Below are positions 23,485 to 27,376 of a DNA stretch of 27,376 nt, one piece after another. Under the pieces are notes generated by a model. That model made no database searches. It was not told where the DNA came from and saw only the letters and a program-made list of their open reading frames with translations. Where the stretch lies: assembly GCA_947381875.1 (NCBI GenBank), contig CANCXY010000008.1, positions 1-27,376 on the forward strand, written 5' to 3'. How positions within the stretch are numbered: the first letter of the stretch is position 1; each line of letters begins with the position of its first letter. This DNA is from an uncultured Clostridia bacterium. GTDB taxonomy: Bacteria; Bacillota; Clostridia; Oscillospirales; Ruminococcaceae. The translations under genes and the position numbers were made by a program.

Positions 23485-25137
23485 TTATTCGTTTTGATAG
23501 CGCACTTCCACGCCCTGCTGCTCCAACCGTTGGAGCGTTTCTTCCGCCGCCTGTCGGTCCGTTTTCGGTGCCGCCCTGCGCGGATAGGGGCCAAGTGCAT
23601 AGCGCGTACCTGAAAGTTCGGCGATCACCTGGCGTATCTGTTCGTTGGAATCTTTATTCTTCCGCATGTAATCCAGGAAAAAATCACTGCCGTCGATCAG
23701 CACACGCCTCCCGTCGCAATACGCGGCGGAACCGCGCAGGAGGACATACAACGGCTGGCAGACGGACTCCATCTTCTCCACCACCTGTTCCCACAGCGGG
23801 AACGGCTGCAACGCCCCTGGTGACGCGGCAGGCGCGGCGGCCTGCGGCTGTGCCACGGCAGGTCCCGCCTGCTGCGGCGCGGCTTGCGGCTGTGTATGCA
23901 CAGCGGGCATGGGCGGCTGTGGCGCGACGGGCGGTGACGCGGCCACTGCCGCCGTTACCGGGGCCGACGCAAAAGGCTGCGGACCTGCGGACGCGGCAGA
24001 AAATGGCTGTGCGGCGCAGGGCTGTGCCGCCTGCGCGACTGGTGCGGCGGGCTGCGGCTCCGGCTCGCAGAGCCGGAACAGCGCCAGTTCCATTTCTACG
24101 CGCGCGTCTGTCCCCTTTCCCATCCGGTCGACCGCCTCACATAGCTGGCCAATCGCGCGGATCATGTCGCGCTGGGGTATTTTTTTCGCGTCCTGCGCGT
24201 AACGCTTTTCCTCTGCCGCGCTCACACCTGTCAAAAGGCGCTGACCATCCGGCAGACTCGCTAACATCAGGTTGCGATAGTGCAAGATCAGCTCATTGCA
24301 AAGGCGGCGCACGTCGACCGAACGCTTCTGCAAATGCGCCGCGATCGAGAGGACCTTTTCCACGTCGTGCGCGGCGGCGGCGTCCGAAATGCCGAACAGG
24401 TATTCTTTATCGGTCACGCCCGCCATACGGCGCACAAGCGGTTCGTCTACTGTATTGGTAACGCCCGCGCAGGTATCCAGGATGGAGAGCGCGTCGCGCA
24501 TGGCCCCGTCAGCCAGACGCGCGATCAGCCCGGCGGCCTCCTCCGCGAGGTCTATCCCCTCCTCCCGCGCGACAAACGCCAGGCGGGCTTCTATGAGGTC
24601 CGGGGAAATGCGGGAAAAATCGAACCGCTGGCAGCGGGAACGGATGGTCGCCGGGACCTTGTGTATCTCCGTAGTCGCCAGGATAAAAATCACATGGGCG
24701 GGTGGCTCCTCCATGATTTTCAGCAACGCGTTGAACGCCGCCATAGAGAGCATATGCACCTCGTCGATGATGTACACCTTATATGCGCACACGCTGGGCG
24801 TGTACACTGTCTCGTCCCGCAGGTCGCGGATGCTGTCGACGCCGTTGTTGGAGGCGGCGTCGATCTCGGTGATGTCGGTGATGCCGCCCTCGTCTATCCC
24901 CCGGCATACGGGGCATTCGCCGCACGGCTCGCCCTGGCGCTGCGCCTGGCAGTTGATGGCCTTGGCAAAAATGCGCGCGCAAGTGGTTTTGCCCGTGCCG
25001 CGCGTGCCGGTAAAAAGATAGGCATGGCCGATGCGCCCGTGCAGGATCTGGTTTTTCAGCGCCGTAGTGATGTCTGCCTGCCCGATCACGTCGTCAAAGG
25101 CTTTGGGCCGCCACTTGCGGTAGAGCGCGCGGTACAT
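23485..25137 (-). CDS. dnaX: DNA polymerase III subunit gamma/tau
   Basis: DnaX is the clamp-loader ATPase that links polymerase, clamp and helicase in the replisome. The 550-residue protein starts MYRALYRKWRPKAFDDVIGQ and has Walker A GTRGTGKTT, a zinc finger with cysteines in CQAQRQGEPCGECPVC, DEVHMLS, the sensor region ILATTEIHKVPATIRSRC and domain III. An Ala/Pro/Gln-rich linker and a C-terminal tau-type domain follow. ATG 25137 has AAAGGGGG upstream; the open frame from 25203 extends into the SRP RNA gene. It follows the SRP RNA gene and precedes ybaB and recR, the order found in Bacillus. An A7 run is present but does not give a plausible gamma form. Confidence 0.96.
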   Translation of the reverse strand: MYRALYRKWRPKAFDDVIGQADITTALKNQILHGRIGHAYLFTGTRGTGKTTCARIFAKAINCQAQRQGEPCGECPVCRGIDEGGITDITEIDAASNNGVDSIRDLRDETVYTPSVCAYKVYIIDEVHMLSMAAFNALLKIMEEPPAHVIFILATTEIHKVPATIRSRCQRFDFSRISPDLIEARLAFVAREEGIDLAEEAAGLIARLADGAMRDALSILDTCAGVTNTVDEPLVRRMAGVTDKEYLFGISDAAAAHDVEKVLSIAAHLQKRSVDVRRLCNELILHYRNLMLASLPDGQRLLTGVSAAEEKRYAQDAKKIPQRDMIRAIGQLCEAVDRMGKGTDARVEMELALFRLCEPEPQPAAPVAQAAQPCAAQPFSAASAGPQPFASAPVTAAVAASPPVAPQPPMPAVHTQPQAAPQQAGPAVAQPQAAAPAASPGALQPFPLWEQVVEKMESVCQPLYVLLRGSAAYCDGRRVLIDGSDFFLDYMRKNKDSNEQIRQVIAELSGTRYALGPYPRRAAPKTDRQAAEETLQRLEQQGVEVRYQNE

Positions 25138-25204
25138 GGCGTTCCCCCTTTCCGATATTTGGGACCCTCCCCTTTTCCCCGCCCTTCGGGCAGGGAAATA
25201 CAAA

Positions 25205-25386
25205 AAAGACCAATCGGACAGGGGCGCGGCTTGTGCGGTTCGTCATGCAGGGGGCCGCCTGCCCGCGGCGCATGGGGCGGGCCACTGAATGCTGCTCGGT
25301 TCCCCGCCTGACATGGTTCGTGGAGCCTCATCGCGCGGGACGACCCTCTGCATGACGAACAGCGCAAACCAACGCCCTGTCCGACT
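25205..25386 (-). ncRNA. ffs: signal recognition particle RNA
   Basis: On the minus strand GTCGGACAGGGCG at the 5' end pairs with CGCCCCTGTCCGAT at the 3' end. A second block TTCGTCATGCAGAGGG pairs with CCCCTGCATGACGAA. The apical part GTCAGGCGGGGAACC then GAGCAGC is the domain IV motif bound by Ffh. A T6 run follows at 25207-25202. At about 180 nt it is longer than the E. coli 4.5S form (114 nt) and shorter than the Bacillus form (about 270 nt); I see an extended rod but no clear Alu domain. The ends are estimated from pairing. Confidence 0.85.
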
Positions 25387-25405
25387 TTTACTGATGACAG
25401 GATAT

Positions 25406-25434
25406 AGTATACACCATTCCCGCGGAAATTGCAA
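25406..25434 (-). promoter_or_regulatory. promoter of the SRP RNA (and probably dnaX-ybaB-recR)
   Basis: On the minus strand TTGCAA (25434-25429) and TATACT (25411-25406) are separated by 17 bp, about 20 bases before the RNA 5' end. The -35 box begins only five bases after the stop codon of the upstream ABC transporter gene. Confidence 0.75.
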
Positions 25435-25439
25435 GGGGT

Positions 25440-27131
25440 TTATGCGCTCTCTTTTTCTTTCTCGTACAGCGCGCCAAAATAGCTGTTCCCGACCAGAAGC
25501 TCCTCAAACGTGCCGCTGCCAATGATCCGCCCGTTTCGGAACACGACCACCCTGTCAAACCCGCGGATCGAAGCCAAGCGGTGCGCGACGGCGATCACGG
25601 TGGCATGCGCCGCCCGTTCCAAAACGTTTTGCATCACGAGGTGTTCTGTCACATTGTCCAATGCGGAAGTGGCCTCGTCCAGGACTATCAGCTCCGGGTC
25701 GCCGCACCACAGGCGCGCCAAGGCCAGACGCTGCTTTTCCCCGCCCGACAGGCAGGCCCCTTTTTCGCCAATCCTCGTTTCCACACCCTGATCCATCCCC
25801 ATCACAAGGGGCAGGAGCTGAGCGCTTTCCAGGCATGCGAGCATCTCCGCCTCGGGAACTTCCCTGTCAAATACCAGGTTCTCCCTGACAGTGCCGTCAA
25901 ATACAGGCGTATCCTGAGAGATATAGCCTGTTTTTTCGTACAGCGATTCCAGCGAAATGCTTTTCAGCGGGATATTGTCGAAAAGTATTTCGCCATCCTC
26001 GTACTTGAGAAGCCCCAGGAGGAGCTTTATCAGCGTCGATTTCCCACAACCGGATTCACCGACAAACGCGACCTTTTCTCCCTTTTTGATTGTCAGGCTT
26101 ACACGGTCGAGTATCTTTTTGTTTTCGTAAGCAAACGAAAGGTTATCAATACAAATCCCGCCGGAGAGTGTGCCAAACACCGCCCCTTGGTAAAGCTGCA
26201 TATCCTCTTTCAAATTTAGCAGATCCGTGAAGCGCCGCCATGCCGTTTTGTTCAGCTTATACTGCACATAGAGGACATTGAAAATCGCAATGGGCGTATA
26301 GGCATTGTCAATCAGTGTAAGCAGGGCGACTACAGAACCGACCGACAAACCGCCGCTTTTCCACGCGTAAATCAAAATACCAACATTCAGGCAGGCGACC
26401 ATCAGCGCGAACGCCGTAAAAAACGCCTCGTGTATCATCGTCATTTTTACTTTCGACGATACAATGACGTGCTGTGCCTTCTCCGCCTTTTTTAGCTCGC
26501 GGGGAAACTGGCGTTTCATGCGGAAAACAGGCATTTCCATAAAGCCGCGCACAAGGAAGTGGTTCAACTCCTCCTCGCTTGTCAATATCTTTTCCTTAAT
26601 CTGGTATAATCCTTTGAGCAGGAGATTTGTAATAACAAATACCACTACATAGCCCGCCGCAAGGACGCAGGTAACCTTCCCGTCTATCCGTGCGATAAAA
26701 TACAGGCTGAACGCGATTGTCGGAAGCAGCTCGCGGATAATGCAGAACCAGAAATCATAGAGAACCTGTTTTCCCGCCTCGGCCCCGTTTTCAATGCGCT
26801 GAATCAATTTTCCGGTGCCTAACTTCTGATATTCGGCGTAATCTATCTTGCCTATTTTCTGTAGGGCTAATAGTTTGAAATCGAGATAGAGCCTGTTTTC
26901 CAGTTTTGCCGAGGGGTAGTTATCCAGATAATTTATCCCATAAAGAAGGCAAAGGACAGCGCCGTAAAACAGGATGCCCGAAAGGGCAAGCGTTCTGTTT
27001 GTGAGGCCATCTATGATACCCTGAAAGCATACCGCTTTATAATTTGCCAGAAAGGCCGCCCCTATACCAATCGCAAGATAGGCGCCCACCCATCCTTTTT
27101 CCTTTTTCAAAACTTCTTTTATATAACGCAT
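25440..27131 (-). CDS. ABC transporter ATP-binding/permease protein (exporter type, half transporter)
   Basis: The 563-residue protein joins an N-terminal membrane domain of about 300 residues with five or six hydrophobic segments to a C-terminal ATPase domain. The ATPase has Walker A GESGCGKST, Q-loop TGYISQDTP, signature LSGGEKQR, Walker B LIVLDEATSALD and an H-loop histidine (AVAHRL). This is the layout of half-size ABC exporters of lipids, peptides or drugs. It would act as a homodimer, or as a heterodimer with a partner not in the window. ATG 27131 has AAGGAG at eight bases; GTG 27134 is an alternative. The gene is noticeably less GC-rich than its neighbours and stands alone, suggesting a more recent arrival. 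Substrate unknown. Confidence 0.9.
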   Translation of the reverse strand: MRYIKEVLKKEKGWVGAYLAIGIGAAFLANYKAVCFQGIIDGLTNRTLALSGILFYGAVLCLLYGINYLDNYPSAKLENRLYLDFKLLALQKIGKIDYAEYQKLGTGKLIQRIENGAEAGKQVLYDFWFCIIRELLPTIAFSLYFIARIDGKVTCVLAAGYVVVFVITNLLLKGLYQIKEKILTSEEELNHFLVRGFMEMPVFRMKRQFPRELKKAEKAQHVIVSSKVKMTMIHEAFFTAFALMVACLNVGILIYAWKSGGLSVGSVVALLTLIDNAYTPIAIFNVLYVQYKLNKTAWRRFTDLLNLKEDMQLYQGAVFGTLSGGICIDNLSFAYENKKILDRVSLTIKKGEKVAFVGESGCGKSTLIKLLLGLLKYEDGEILFDNIPLKSISLESLYEKTGYISQDTPVFDGTVRENLVFDREVPEAEMLACLESAQLLPLVMGMDQGVETRIGEKGACLSGGEKQRLALARLWCGDPELIVLDEATSALDNVTEHLVMQNVLERAAHATVIAVAHRLASIRGFDRVVVFRNGRIIGSGTFEELLVGNSYFGALYEKEKESA

Positions 27132-27170
27132 CACTGTACTCCTTTTCCCATATATTTTCTTTTATGGAAA

Positions 27171-27243
27171 CAGTACAGCCGCATCCTGCCGACAAGTTCT
27201 TATCCCTCAGCACAATCTGCCGACAGTCCTGTCAACTGTACTG
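27171..27243. promoter_or_regulatory. paired direct and inverted repeats upstream of the ABC exporter gene
   Basis: CTGCCGACA occurs at 27186-27194 and again at 27217-27225. This pair is flanked by CAGTACAG (27171-27178) and its inverted copy CTGTACTG (27236-27243). The group lies 40-112 bp upstream of the exporter start codon, where a regulator might bind. No promoter boxes with good spacing are clear. Function is inferred from position only. Confidence 0.4.
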
Positions 27244-27335
27244 AGGAGTTACCTTTGATGATTTTCACTGTTTTTCACCCTCTTTCCCCACGTCCCAAAC
27301 GCTTTGGCGACGCGCGCACACAAACATATACAGGG

Positions 27336-27358
27336 GCGCGAAAATGCAATTTTCGCGC
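27336..27358. other. perfect intergenic hairpin next to repeat copy G
   Basis: GCGCGAAAAT (27336-27345) and ATTTTCGCGC (27349-27358) pair perfectly around a three-base loop. It lies two bases before a new repeat copy and at the far side of the exporter gene's upstream region; it may be the end of a transcript entering from the right. Confidence 0.5.
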
Positions 27359-27360
27359 AA

Positions 27361-27376
27361 GATGGGTTTCCAAAGG
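27361..27376 (+). repeat. modular palindromic repeat, copy G (cut by window end)
   Basis: GATGGGTTTCCAAAGG is identical to the first 16 bases of copies B and D. The remainder lies beyond the window. By analogy a plus-strand gene should start about 100 bases further on. Confidence 0.8.

Noticed and set aside
24180..24186. An A7 run in dnaX as a programmed frameshift or slippage site for a gamma form
   Set aside because: Slipping in either direction does reach a stop within about 15 codons, but the product would end near residue 320-335, inside domain III, and would lack the part needed for oligomerisation. A run of seven A is also seen by chance in AAA-AAA-ATA codons.
1..27376. CRISPR array
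   Set aside because: The repeated elements are hairpin modules scattered singly between genes, not regularly spaced direct repeats with spacers, and no cas gene is present.

Overview
The window looks like a chromosomal segment of a GC-rich anaerobic Firmicute of the class Clostridia, perhaps an Oscillospiraceae- or Christensenellales-type gut bacterium. The reasons are an [FeFe]-hydrogenase maturase gene (hydF), AGGAGG-type ribosome binding sites, the SRP RNA - dnaX - ybaB - recR order known from Firmicutes, and a family of palindromic intergenic repeats. The species cannot be read from the sequence.

Layout. (1) 1-1280: hydF, preceded by a repeat. (2) 1281-2380: a gene-poor stretch with a decayed IS1182-like transposase fragment, several hairpins and a minus-strand tRNA-Ser(GGA) with its own promoter and terminator. 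(3) 2383-11501: an operon on the plus strand encoding a complete peptide/nickel-class ABC importer (lipoprotein, two permeases, two ATPases), then a metallo-beta-lactamase-fold protein and a GHL6-type putative glycoside hydrolase. (4) 11612-12452: a GntR/FCD regulator with its own promoter and terminator. (5) 12522-21375: a second plus-strand operon with a second GHL6-type protein, a DUF1116 (AllG/YlbE-like) protein, FdrA (AllF-like), a 59-residue protein, a diverged acetate-kinase homologue, tartronate semialdehyde reductase (GarR/GlxR type) and an MOFRL-type glycerate 2-kinase. (6) 21435-27131: minus-strand housekeeping genes (tmRNA, smpB, recR, ybaB, dnaX, SRP RNA) and an ABC exporter-like gene.

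How the genes fit together. The two catabolic promoters, 10 kb apart, each carry the same 12-bp palindrome ATTGTATACAAT over the -10 region, so the GntR protein encoded between them probably represses both. I infer one regulon: uptake of an unknown solute, hydrolysis by the MBL and GHL6 proteins, an FdrA/DUF1116-type acyl- or carbamoyl-transfer step giving an acyl phosphate, ATP recovery by the acetate-kinase-like enzyme, and entry of a C3 unit into glycolysis through tartronate semialdehyde, glycerate and 2-phosphoglycerate. Compared with the E. coli oxamate transcarbamylase locus, the third subunit (AllH, DUF2877) and the carbamate kinase are absent. An acyl kinase with a rebuilt substrate pocket and a small protein resembling the N-terminal segment of YahG-type DUF1116 proteins stand in their place. 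This combination is the strongest candidate for an undescribed pathway here.

Six copies of a modular repeat made of two to four short hairpins lie in the window, and a seventh starts at its right edge. Five of the six end directly before the ribosome binding site of a gene, in the same orientation as that gene.
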